A DNA stretch of 16,594 nt from Desulfobacterales bacterium (GTDB lineage Bacteria; Desulfobacterota; Desulfobacteria; Desulfobacterales; JAHIVH01). Shown one piece after another: positions 8,178 through 14,781 of this stretch. Below the pieces are notes generated by a model that worked only from the letters and a program-made list of their open reading frames with translations, was not told where the DNA came from and searched no databases. The stretch covers positions 1 through 16,594 of the forward strand of contig JAGVHJ010000260.1 in NCBI GenBank assembly GCA_020056645.1. The letters run 5' to 3'. The first letter of the stretch is position 1. Each line of letters starts with the position of its first letter. A program made the position numbers and the translations under genes.

Positions 8178-8801
8178 TCAAGCCCCGGCTGCGGCCGCAT
8201 CGCCTTCAGCGCCTGCCTGCGCGGCTGCCTGCGCATCGGTTGCCGCCTTGGTCGCGACGATCGTTACCACGGTGAAATTGACATCCGCCGGAATCTCGAC
8301 GCCCGGCATGGGCACAATATCGTTCACATGGATGGAATCTCCGACACCAAGTTCCGTAACATCAATTTCGATATTTGGGGGAACATCCGCCGGAAGAGAC
8401 TTAATTTCCAGCTCCCTCCGGATTATCTGTAGATGTCCGCCATCTTCCACCCCTTTGGCTTTCCCCTTCAAGACAACCGGGACAAAGAGTTTTATTTTCT
8501 GATCCATGGCGATTTCATAAAAATCCACATGAAGGATCTGTTGTGAGAGAGGATCAATCTGGCACTCCTTCACCATGGCGGTTTTGCCCTCTGCCCCATC
8601 GTCAACGATAAGGTTGATGAAGACCTGTGGGACTCGGCTCTTCTTGAGCGCCAGCTCAAGATCGCCATAGATCGCTGACAGAAGAACCGGATCCTTTTTC
8701 CCATAGAAAACGGCAGGGACTATTCCTTCACGTCGAATCGCCCGGGAAGCGGATTTCCCTGTTTTATTTCTTGTGTTTGTTTTTAAGTCAATTAATTCCA
8801 A
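8178..8801 (-). CDS. rplY: 50S ribosomal protein L25, long Ctc form
   Basis: Binds 5S rRNA in the large ribosomal subunit. At 207 residues it is the long TL5/Ctc form: an N-terminal L25 domain (about 5-95, with GKSASRAIRREGIVPAVFYGK) and the C-terminal beta domain (about 100-185, with HVDFYEI, VPVVLKGKAKGVEDGG and VTELGVGDSIHVND). The last 25 residues are an alanine-rich tail, common in this family. AAGGAGG lies 11 bases before the ATG. The gene follows prs by 38 bases, the usual neighbour in many bacteria, and leads into pth. In Bacillus the orthologue is a general stress protein; whether it is stress-induced here is unknown. Confidence 0.96.
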   Translation of the reverse strand: MELIDLKTNTRNKTGKSASRAIRREGIVPAVFYGKKDPVLLSAIYGDLELALKKSRVPQVFINLIVDDGAEGKTAMVKECQIDPLSQQILHVDFYEIAMDQKIKLFVPVVLKGKAKGVEDGGHLQIIRRELEIKSLPADVPPNIEIDVTELGVGDSIHVNDIVPMPGVEIPADVNFTVVTIVATKAATDAQAAAQAGAEGDAAAAGA

Positions 8802-8839
8802 AAGCGCCCTCCTTGAAAGCTCTTTTCACTCTTTCTTAT

Positions 8840-9811
8840 TTAAACGAACAGCGAGGATACGGATTCACCCTGAAAACTTCTGAGCATCCCCTCGCCGACT
8901 ATTTCCGCAATAGACAGAACCTTTATTTTATCACACATCGCCGCCTTTTCCTGCAAAGGGATGGTATCGGTCACGACGAGAGAGGATAGGTCCGAAGCCT
9001 TGATCCGGTCGATGGCGGGTCCGGAAAGCACCGGATGGGAGCAGCAACAATGAACCTTTTTCGCGCCGTTCTCGAGAAGGGCCTGAGCCGCTTCGCAGAG
9101 CGTGCCCGCCGTGTCCACCATGTCATCCAGAATGATCGCTGTTTTACCGACCACATTGCCGATAACCGCCATGGCCTTGGCGACATTGGGCGCATCCCTC
9201 CGTTTATCGATAATGGCGAGCCCCACCTTCAATCTCTTGGCGAATGCCCTGGCCCGCTCAACGCCGCCAGCGTCCGGCGACACGATAATAATATCATCCA
9301 TATCGAAGGTGTTTTTTATATATTGGATGATGACCGGCGCGGCATAGAGATTATCGACCGGAATGTTGAAGAACCCCTGAATCTGGCTCGCGTGGAGATC
9401 CATGGTGATCACCCGTGTCATTCCAATATTCTCAATCAGATCGGCCACCATTTTCGCGCTGATGGGCACCCGGGGAGTCACCTTCTTATCCTGTCTTGCA
9501 TAGCCGAAGTAGGGAATGACCGCCGTAATTTTACTGGCGGAAGAACGTTTCAGGGCATCGGCCATCAACAACAGTTCCATGAGATTGTCGTTTACCGGCG
9601 CACAGGTGGCCTGAATAATAAACACCTCTTTCGTGCGGACGTTCTCCTTGATTTCAATCTGAATCTCTCCATCGGAGAAGCGGCTCACCTTGGCGCTGCC
9701 AAGGGGTTTTCCCAGATAGTCGCACACCTGTTTTGCGAAAACCGGATTGGAGTTACCGGTAAAGACCTTGAACCCGTCAGTGTCATTTTCTTGTGGGGAT
9801 GCACCCTGCAT
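8840..9811 (-). CDS. prs: Ribose-phosphate pyrophosphokinase (PRPP synthetase, class I)
   Basis: Makes phosphoribosyl pyrophosphate from ribose 5-phosphate and ATP for purine, pyrimidine, histidine, tryptophan and NAD synthesis. The 323-residue protein has the class I features: RFSDGEI (44-50), the flexible ATP loop YFGYARQDKK (101-110), MDLHASQIQGFF with H140, the ribose-phosphate region SPDAGG (178-183), and the PRPP-binding loop DDMVDTAGT (229-237). GAGGA lies 11 bases before the ATG. The first 13 residues extend past the usual start and are unlike the family. The start lies only 31 bases from the 3' end of tRNA-Gln, so prs is probably transcribed with the tRNA from the promoter upstream of it. 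rplY follows. The identification is firm. Confidence 0.97.
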   Translation of the reverse strand: MQGASPQENDTDGFKVFTGNSNPVFAKQVCDYLGKPLGSAKVSRFSDGEIQIEIKENVRTKEVFIIQATCAPVNDNLMELLLMADALKRSSASKITAVIPYFGYARQDKKVTPRVPISAKMVADLIENIGMTRVITMDLHASQIQGFFNIPVDNLYAAPVIIQYIKNTFDMDDIIIVSPDAGGVERARAFAKRLKVGLAIIDKRRDAPNVAKAMAVIGNVVGKTAIILDDMVDTAGTLCEAAQALLENGAKKVHCCCSHPVLSGPAIDRIKASDLSSLVVTDTIPLQEKAAMCDKIKVLSIAEIVGEGMLRSFQGESVSSLFV

Positions 9812-9842
9812 GATATATGCGTTCCTCTTTTTCTATAAAGTC

Positions 9843-9917
9843 TGGCTGGGGCGAGAGGATTCGAACCTCTGAATGCAGGGATCAAAACCCTGTGTCTTAC
9901 CGCTTGACGACGCCCCA
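9843..9917 (-). tRNA. tRNA-Gln (anticodon UUG), CCA encoded
   Basis: The minus strand folds as a full cloverleaf. The acceptor arm pairs TGGGGCG with CGCCCCA. The D-arm contains CAAGCGGTAAG. The anticodon arm CAGGG-TTTTGAT-CCCTG has a TTG anticodon, and the T-arm has AGAGG-TTCGAAT-CCTCT. The discriminator is G, followed by an encoded CCA (9843-9845). The U1-A72 pair is characteristic of glutamine tRNA. It sits between ispE and prs, an arrangement I recall from other deltaproteobacteria, and probably shares a transcript with prs. Confidence 0.97.
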
Positions 9918-9931
9918 AAAAATAAAGAAGG

Positions 9932-9960
9932 CTAATACACCTTTTCTAATCGAAAATCAA
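9932..9960 (-). promoter_or_regulatory. Putative sigma-70 promoter for tRNA-Gln and prs
   Basis: On the minus strand, TTGATT (9955-9960) and TATTAG (9932-9937) are separated by 17 bases, with the tRNA 5' end about 14 bases further on. This is a good position for a stable-RNA promoter. The -35 box lies 9 bases from the target duplication of the inserted element at 9970, so sequences normally upstream of the promoter have been displaced. Confidence 0.5.
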
Positions 9961-10025
9961 CCAAATGTTATTTCGCCATCAGGGTAATCGCATGTAGGAT
10001 TCGCCTCGACGGCCCTGCCGGGAGC

Positions 10026-10044
10026 CAACCTTTTGAAAAGGTTG
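10026..10044. repeat. Palindrome 1 inside the MITE-like element
   Basis: CAACCTTTT (10026-10034) and AAAAGGTTG (10036-10044) are perfect nine-base arms around a single central G. It can form a hairpin in either strand. No T-run follows, so it is not a normal terminator. Confidence 0.8.
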
Positions 10045-10094
10045 CCAAACATGGTAAAAAAGGTTCTATAGACACCCTCTAAAAACCTATTTGC

Positions 10095-10113
10095 CCAGCT
10101 TTTTAAAAGCTGG
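10095..10113. repeat. Palindrome 2 inside the MITE-like element
   Basis: CCAGCTTTT (10095-10103) and AAAAGCTGG (10105-10113) are perfect nine-base arms around a single central T. The form is the same as the palindrome 60 bases to the left, and both share the inner CTTTT-N-AAAAG. This suggests they are related parts of the same element. Confidence 0.8.
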
Positions 10114-10201
10114 CCGCAGGAGGCATTGATAATCAATTCAAGCTATTACTTAAATCACTCACCAAGCTCTATTCTACATGCGATTCCCATGATTTCGCCA
10201 T

Positions 10202-10256
10202 GACAGGAGCTCTCTTCACCTTGTCCAGACTGGAACAAGAGAGGATATCCCACCCA
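10202..10256. other. Short hairpin region just downstream of ispE
   Basis: CTTGTCC (10220-10226) can pair with GGAACAAG (10232-10239) with one bulged base, and flanking TCTCTT and AAGAGA strings extend the pairing. There is no T-run on the minus strand, so it is not a convincing intrinsic terminator for ispE. It may stabilise the transcript end. Confidence 0.35.
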
Positions 10257-11126
10257 TCATGGCATGAACTCTGTCAGGACAACCTTCCATCCCTCATGCG
10301 CCGCTTTTCCGGCTAGAGTCATACGGTCATAGGCATGCCGGGCCTTCGCTTCGTCTGAAAAGAGGCCAAAAACACTTGACCCGCTTCCAGACATCAGGGC
10401 GCCATTCGCCCCATACGCCATTAGCGATTCCTTGATCCTATCGATCTCTGGAACCATTTTTACAGTTACCGCCTCAAGGTCATTCCATAAATGCTTTTCA
10501 GGCGAAAAATCCCCTTCAGGCTTAAAAAAATGGGGATTGTTATTTTTTTTTTCACCGTTTGTCAAATTAAAATTGAGATTTTTATAAACCCAGGCCGTTG
10601 AGACATGACGCCCCGGATAGAGGATCAGCACCTTATAAGGGATCGATAACTCAACACTTTTGAGAACATCTCCCACCCCTTGGGCCAACGCGTTCTTCTC
10701 GAGAATAAAGAAGGGGACATCGGCCCCCACCTTTAGGCCCAACGCCATCAGCTCCTGTTGCGTGAGCGGAGAGTCATAATAGGTATTCAACAATCGTAAC
10801 GCCGTGCCGGCGTTGCTGCTCCCCCCCCCCAGGCCCGCGCCAACCGGAATCTTCTTTTCAATCCGGACCCAGGCTTCCGGGTCCATTCCAAGATGCTCAT
10901 AAAAGAGGGCGGCCGCTTTATAGACGCTATTGTTGCTACCGCCAGGAGCCTCCGGGTGATCACACAGCACCGTAAGCCCCTTTTCACCCATCCTCATTTC
11001 CAGCCCGTCCCCGTATTTCACCCGGCACATCAGGGTGTAAAGGGTATGATAGCCGTCAGGCCGTCGTCCCGTCACATGGAGAAAGAGATTGATCTTAGCT
11101 GGAGAGGTGCATGTGATATTGGTCAT
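10257..11126 (-). CDS. ispE: 4-diphosphocytidyl-2-C-methyl-D-erythritol kinase
   Basis: Phosphorylates CDP-methylerythritol using ATP in the MEP (non-mevalonate) route to isoprenoids. The 289-residue GHMP kinase has SPAKINLFL with K11, DGYH (24-27), the glycine-rich ATP loop PVGAGLGGGSSNA (94-106), GADVPFF with catalytic D136, and the C-terminal loop MSGSGSSVFG (245-254). The ATG overlaps the stop of the DUF1844 gene in a four-base ATGA, implying translational coupling. The gene contains a G10 tract inside the ATP-loop codons (10821-10830) and an A10 tract (10543-10552) in a low-complexity EKKNNN segment at about 192-197 that looks like an insertion. A MITE-like element follows. Identity is firm. 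Confidence 0.96.
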   Translation of the reverse strand: MTNITCTSPAKINLFLHVTGRRPDGYHTLYTLMCRVKYGDGLEMRMGEKGLTVLCDHPEAPGGSNNSVYKAAALFYEHLGMDPEAWVRIEKKIPVGAGLGGGSSNAGTALRLLNTYYDSPLTQQELMALGLKVGADVPFFILEKNALAQGVGDVLKSVELSIPYKVLILYPGRHVSTAWVYKNLNFNLTNGEKKNNNPHFFKPEGDFSPEKHLWNDLEAVTVKMVPEIDRIKESLMAYGANGALMSGSGSSVFGLFSDEAKARHAYDRMTLAGKAAHEGWKVVLTEFMP

Positions 11127-11455
11127 TTGACTTCTTTCACATACATGAGCCTTAAATCATGGAGGATATTCTGTATCAGCTTCTCTTCCTCCTCCGTCAG
11201 GTTTCCCTGGGTCTTCTTTTCCAGCATCCCGATGATATCGATGGTTTGTTTGGCCACGGCCAAATTTTTTGAAGACTCATTGGTTCCAGGCGTACTCATA
11301 ACGCCCAGGTGAACCAGCGCTGTCGCGTTTAGCGACGCAATAAAAGTCGAGAAGGTGATCCCAGGAAACTGAAACGGCTGACCCCCTTTGTGCGTGGATG
11401 ATTTGGATGCCGCGGATTTTACATCCTCCCCCTCTCTCTTCTCGCTCATTGTCAT
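11123..11455 (-). CDS. DUF1844 family protein
   Basis: Small protein of 110 residues with unknown biochemical role. The conserved part (about 26-107) reads FQFPGITFSTFIASLNATAL, then a helix pair with AKQTIDIIGMLEKKTQGNLTEEEEKLIQNILHDLRLMYV. This is the DUF1844 pattern, known to me as a frequent neighbour of ispE or other housekeeping genes in deltaproteobacteria. The N-terminal 25 residues are charged and probably disordered. Several in-frame ATGs exist. I favour 11455 (GGGGGA just upstream); 11449 is equally possible, while starts at 11485 or beyond would overlap the kinase gene. The stop overlaps the ispE start by four bases, so production of the two proteins is probably coupled. No catalytic motif is seen. 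Confidence 0.85.
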   Translation of the reverse strand: MTMSEKREGEDVKSAASKSSTHKGGQPFQFPGITFSTFIASLNATALVHLGVMSTPGTNESSKNLAVAKQTIDIIGMLEKKTQGNLTEEEEKLIQNILHDLRLMYVKEVK

Positions 11456-11471
11456 GCTTCCCCCCATTGTT

Positions 11472-13166
11472 TTAAAATTGCTCATCGATCTTGCGCCGGA
11501 TGTCGATCCTTGGAAAATAGAGATCAAACCGCGCCCCCTTAAACGGTTCGCTCGTTACCTTGATAGCGCCATTCACCTGTTTCACAATGCCGTAAACCGT
11601 CGACAGCCCCAACCCTGTTCCTTTTCCTTTCTCCTTGGTCGTAAAAAAAGGCTCAAACAATCGGTCGAGGGTCTTTTCATCCATGCCGACGCCGGTGTCG
11701 CTGATGGAAAGAGAGGCGTATTCACCAGGAGCCAACCCATTCCCATGCACACCCGCCTCCTCATTGATGGTGATAGAGAAGGTTTCCATACAGAGGCGGC
11801 CCCCCTCTTTCATGGCGTCCATGGCGTTGATGACAAGATTCATGATCACCTGCTCCATCTGGCCCGGATCCGCTAGAATAAACACTTCCGCATCGGCCGG
11901 GCGGGTAACCAGCTCGATATTTTTTGGAACCAGCCTGCCGATCATCTCCGCCATCTCCCGGATGAGTTTGTTCAAAGGAATCACGCTGGGGGTCACCACA
12001 TGGTTTCTGCTGAACGACAGGAGCTTGCGCGTGAGATTCTCCCCTTTTTCCGCGGCCCGGTCTATCTGTTTGAGTTTCAAATAGAGACTATTCTGCTCAT
12101 TCAGCCTGATCAGCGACAATTCGCAATATCCCCGGATAACGGTCAGAAGGTTATTAAAATCATGGGCGATCCCCCCAGCCATTCTCCCCACGGCCTCCAT
12201 CTTCTGAGCCTGCCTGAACTGCCTTTCGAGCATTTTTTGCTCGGTCACATCCCGGCCCAGGAAAATCATCCCCATGGGATCGCCCGAGTGGTCGTAAAGC
12301 CTTCTGGAGTTCCAGATAATGGCCCGGACCTCCCCGTTCTTGCAGAGAACAGGAACTTCCCGATCGAACAGCTCATGGTCATGACTGGAAAACTCGGCCC
12401 AGACGCTCTCCTGATCGGGAAGATGGCCGTCATGACGAAAAATCTTTCGCCACAAGGCCCCTTCATCCGCCACTTCCGCCTTCATGTAGCCGCTGATGGT
12501 CATGGCGGCCTTGTTCCATAAGGCCATCTGGCCGGTCTCAGTCATGACATGAAGCCAGATATCGGCGCTATCAATAACGCTTTCCTGAAACTGGGTCAGC
12601 CGGTGGATTTCCGCCTGGGCCCGTTTCCGCTCATCAAGCTCCTCCCTGAGCGCATCGTTCAATTTCAAAAGGGCCAACGACAAGCGGTAGGCCCGGAGGG
12701 AGGCGGTGACGATGGTAATCATTCTCGCCGCTGTAAGCTCGACTTTTGAATGGTAATCGTTGATCTCGTATTGGGATATAATTTCCTGATGGGGGGCCTG
12801 GCCCGCCTGACCGGTCCGCAGGACAATCTGGACGATGTGATTTTTCAGGGACTCCCTCACATAGCGAACCACATCCAGGCCAGCCTCGTCCGTCTCCATC
12901 ACCACATCCAGCAGGATAAGGGCGATATCCGGATGGCTTCGAACCATCTCTTTGGCTTCTTCACCCGAATAGGCGGCGAGAAGAGCGAGCCCTCTCCCTT
13001 CGAACTGAAACTCCTCAAGCACGATTTCGGTCAGATGATGGACCTCTGGTTCATCGTCTACTACCAGAATTTTCCACGTATCCAACCTGTCCATGGTTTT
13101 CGGAGGCTTCATATGGCTGTATGGAACCGCACCGTAGCTTCTCAGAATGGAATTGTTAGCCGGCAT
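11472..13166 (-). CDS. Sensor histidine kinase with N-terminal receiver and PAS domains
   Basis: Cytoplasmic kinase of 564 residues (numbers here are from this start). The receiver domain (about 30-150) has D37-D38, acceptor D87 and T118. It continues as VLRTGQAGQAP and YEINDYHSKVELTA, the sequence style of receivers attached to DUF3369 domains. A helix leads to a PAS domain (about 190-308). HisKA has H335 in GGIAHDFNN, and the ATPase domain has N447, SDTGVGMDE, LFEPFFTTKEKGKGTGLGLS. No output domain is present. The ATG at 13166 has AAGGA seven bases upstream and overlaps the rsmI stop by 11 bases. An ATG at 13181 lacks a site. The DUF1844 gene starts 16 bases after its stop. Its place inside an rRNA-modification and isoprenoid gene chain is unusual; the signal is unknown. 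Confidence 0.9.
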   Translation of the reverse strand: MPANNSILRSYGAVPYSHMKPPKTMDRLDTWKILVVDDEPEVHHLTEIVLEEFQFEGRGLALLAAYSGEEAKEMVRSHPDIALILLDVVMETDEAGLDVVRYVRESLKNHIVQIVLRTGQAGQAPHQEIISQYEINDYHSKVELTAARMITIVTASLRAYRLSLALLKLNDALREELDERKRAQAEIHRLTQFQESVIDSADIWLHVMTETGQMALWNKAAMTISGYMKAEVADEGALWRKIFRHDGHLPDQESVWAEFSSHDHELFDREVPVLCKNGEVRAIIWNSRRLYDHSGDPMGMIFLGRDVTEQKMLERQFRQAQKMEAVGRMAGGIAHDFNNLLTVIRGYCELSLIRLNEQNSLYLKLKQIDRAAEKGENLTRKLLSFSRNHVVTPSVIPLNKLIREMAEMIGRLVPKNIELVTRPADAEVFILADPGQMEQVIMNLVINAMDAMKEGGRLCMETFSITINEEAGVHGNGLAPGEYASLSISDTGVGMDEKTLDRLFEPFFTTKEKGKGTGLGLSTVYGIVKQVNGAIKVTSEPFKGARFDLYFPRIDIRRKIDEQF

Positions 13167-14064
13167 CAATGAATCCTTCATTCGATTTCTGGTTGATGCG
13201 TTTTAAAATCTCCTCGTAGACCCGGTTTCGCGGAACGCCTGCCGCGCGAGATATGCGTTTTGCGAGGGATGCGGGTTTTTCCGATGGTTCCATAAGCGCC
13301 TGGTCGATCTCCGCCATCCACGATTCTTCAGAAACCACCGGGCGAGCATCCTGGCCTTTGACCACAAGGGTGCACTCGCCCTTTATCACCGGTCGCTCCA
13401 TCAGAGCCTGGGAAATGAGGGAAAGGGTCCCCCGGATAAACTCCTCATGGATCTTGGTCATCTCCCGGCAGAGCACCGCTTCCCGGTCCCCGGCGATGCC
13501 CTTCATTTCATCTATGAATCCAAGAATTCTCTGGGGAGATTCATAAAAAATAACCGTCCGTGTTTCCGTCAAGAGTGACCGGAGCTGTTCTTCCCTCCGT
13601 CCTTTTTTTCTCGAAGGGAATCCCAAAAACAGAAAGGAATCGGTGGGAAATCCCGATACGCTCAATGCGGTGATCGCGGCGGATACGCCCGGAATGGGGC
13701 GGACATCAAGCCCCCGCCCTATGGCTTCCCTGACCAGAATAAATCCAGGGTCCGATATGGTGGGCGTTCCCGCATCGGTTACAAGGGCGACCCGCGCGCC
13801 CGCCCCTATTTTTTCCAGGATCTCTTTCAAACGGGCGGTCTCGTTATGCTCATGGCAAGAAATCAGCCTTTTTTTGATTTGAAAATGGGAGAGAAGGGAG
13901 CCCGTGCGTCTCGTATCTTCCGCCAGGATAAAATCGGCTTGTTCCAGTATTTTCAAGGCCCGAAGGGTGATATCGTCGAGATTGCCAATAGGCGTCGAAA
14001 CCAGATAGAGGACGCCTTGAGCCCCTTCATTGGGTATCTGCTCCCTATCCGATGTCAAAGGCAT
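13156..14064 (-). CDS. rsmI: 16S rRNA (cytidine(1402)-2'-O)-methyltransferase
   Basis: Adds a 2'-O-methyl group to C1402 in the decoding centre of 16S rRNA, using S-adenosylmethionine. The 302-residue tetrapyrrole-methylase fold protein has YLVSTPIGNLDDIT (20-33), AEDTRRTG (48-55), TDAGTPTISDPG (96-107), PIPGVSA (123-129), and FYESPQRI. The C-terminal segment (about 255-302, with ASLAKRISRAAGVPRNRVYEEIL) is the small helical domain usual in long RsmI proteins. The start codon at 14064 lies 20 bases inside the end of yraN, and its own stop lies inside the kinase gene, so the three genes form an overlapping chain. yraN beside rsmI is a common pairing. Identity is firm; the start at 14064 could be a few residues off. 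Confidence 0.95.
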   Translation of the reverse strand: MPLTSDREQIPNEGAQGVLYLVSTPIGNLDDITLRALKILEQADFILAEDTRRTGSLLSHFQIKKRLISCHEHNETARLKEILEKIGAGARVALVTDAGTPTISDPGFILVREAIGRGLDVRPIPGVSAAITALSVSGFPTDSFLFLGFPSRKKGRREEQLRSLLTETRTVIFYESPQRILGFIDEMKGIAGDREAVLCREMTKIHEEFIRGTLSLISQALMERPVIKGECTLVVKGQDARPVVSEESWMAEIDQALMEPSEKPASLAKRISRAAGVPRNRVYEEILKRINQKSNEGFIDAG

Positions 14065-14410
14065 TCTTCACCACCTCGATTGCGGGAACACTTCCGGTCA
14101 TGAGAATCGAGACCATATCAAACCGGACCCTGATCTCCTGTTTTCCGGACTCTTTCAGATAGTGGCGGGCGGTCAGAACGATTTTTCTCTGCTTCTGAAT
14201 GGATAGGGCCTCCTTTGGCGTTCCGAATCGTTCCGAACGTCTGGCCTTGACCTCGACGAAAACAAGGACCTCGCCATCCAAGGCGATCAGATCGATCTCT
14301 CCACTCCGGGTCCGGTAATTTTTTTGTAAAATTTTATATCCGTTCTCTTTCAGATGTCGCGCGGCGAGCGCCTCCGCCCTTCGTCCAAACCGCTGAAACG
14401 GATTCAGCAT
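14045..14410 (-). CDS. yraN: YraN/UPF0102 family nuclease-like protein
   Basis: Predicted endonuclease-fold protein of 121 residues, the usual family length; its biological role is not settled. It opens with FGRRAEALAARHLKENGYKIL. The core motif GEIDLIALDGEVLVFVEVKARR follows in two parts: GEIDLI with E38 and D40, then FVEVKARR with E53 and K55, matching the restriction-enzyme-like metal-binding residues. I chose the ATG at 14410 because GGAG lies six bases before it. The frame stays open upstream to 14590, but those 60 residues are unlike the family and have no good ribosome site. The gene overlaps rsmI by 20 bases. In many bacteria rnhB lies just upstream, but none is visible here. The family call is firm. 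Confidence 0.93.
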   Translation of the reverse strand: MLNPFQRFGRRAEALAARHLKENGYKILQKNYRTRSGEIDLIALDGEVLVFVEVKARRSERFGTPKEALSIQKQRKIVLTARHYLKESGKQEIRVRFDMVSILMTGSVPAIEVVKNAFDIG

Positions 14411-14781
14411 GGACCACTCCCCCGCCCCATGTTCCTGCTCGTCATAAACGGTCTGGAATAGTGGTGGTGCCCGCAGATACCGGACGCTGTGCTCAATGAT
14501 GCAACCATGGCTCTTCGAAACTGGAGAGAAACCGGATCGGTTCCGGAAAGAGGATGTGGGTTCATGAAACCGGTAAAACTCGATGTTCAAGTTTTATTCA
14601 TTCGCCCAACGCCTGCCTCGGAAAAAAAGGTTGGCCCTCGAAATACGCCCTCTATTCCTGGGGTCAAATTTTTTTTCCGCCGGGGGATTTGAACACAATT
14701 CCTAAAAACTTGAAGATCGAGTAAAAGGAGGGTTCTTTGGGAAAGCCTCCTTTTGCCTGATCTGACTCTATCGTGCTGAAA
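14411..14781. other. Gene-free gap between yraN and rplS
   Basis: This 371-base stretch contains the rplS terminator (14723-14754). The rest shows no recognisable protein or RNA gene on either strand. The minus frame upstream of yraN is open for 60 codons without resembling a known protein. A weak promoter match on the minus strand, TTGACC followed after 16 bases by TATTTC (about 14643-14670), could drive yraN-rsmI. In many bacteria rnhB occupies this place. Confidence 0.5.
14723..14754. terminator. Intrinsic terminator of rplS, symmetric
   Basis: AAAAGGAGG (14723-14731) pairs with CCTCCTTTT (14746-14754). The stem is extended across a three-base bulge by CTTT (14735-14738) and AAAG (14742-14745) around a GGG loop. 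It lies 27 bases downstream of the rplS stop on the minus strand. The stem ends in a T-run, which is short at four bases, so termination may be partial, leaving read-through into yraN possible. Confidence 0.7.

Larger units (their letters stand above)
9980..10191. mobile_element. Non-autonomous transposable element (MITE-like), 212 bases
   Basis: The ends are 21-base inverted repeats: 9980-10000, and the reverse complement of 10171-10191. They match at 18 of 21 positions with no gap and share the core AATCGCATGTAG. A perfect 10-base direct repeat ATTTCGCCAT lies immediately outside each end (9970-9979 and 10192-10201), as expected of a target-site duplication. There is no open reading frame of note inside, only two perfect short palindromes. 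The outermost bases (CAGGG and CATGG) and the 10-base duplication recall the ISAs1 family, but this link is from memory. The element separates ispE from the tRNA-Gln promoter. The perfect duplication suggests a fairly recent insertion. Confidence 0.75.

Noticed and set aside
7896..8432. Plus-strand open frame spanning pth and rplY
   Set aside because: It crosses two clear minus-strand genes and shows no recognisable domain.
9035..9838. Long open frame on the plus strand opposite prs
   Set aside because: prs has every conserved motif on the other strand; the frame is histidine- and glycine-rich in a way typical of antisense frames.
14411..14590. N-terminal extension of yraN by 60 residues
   Set aside because: It would begin with TTG without a ribosome site, and the extra residues are unlike the family; the ATG at 14410 has a good site.
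14684..14700. String resembling a tRNA T-arm (GTTCAAATCCCCC on the minus strand)
   Set aside because: The bases before it cannot pair with CCCCC, and no acceptor, D or anticodon arm is present nearby.
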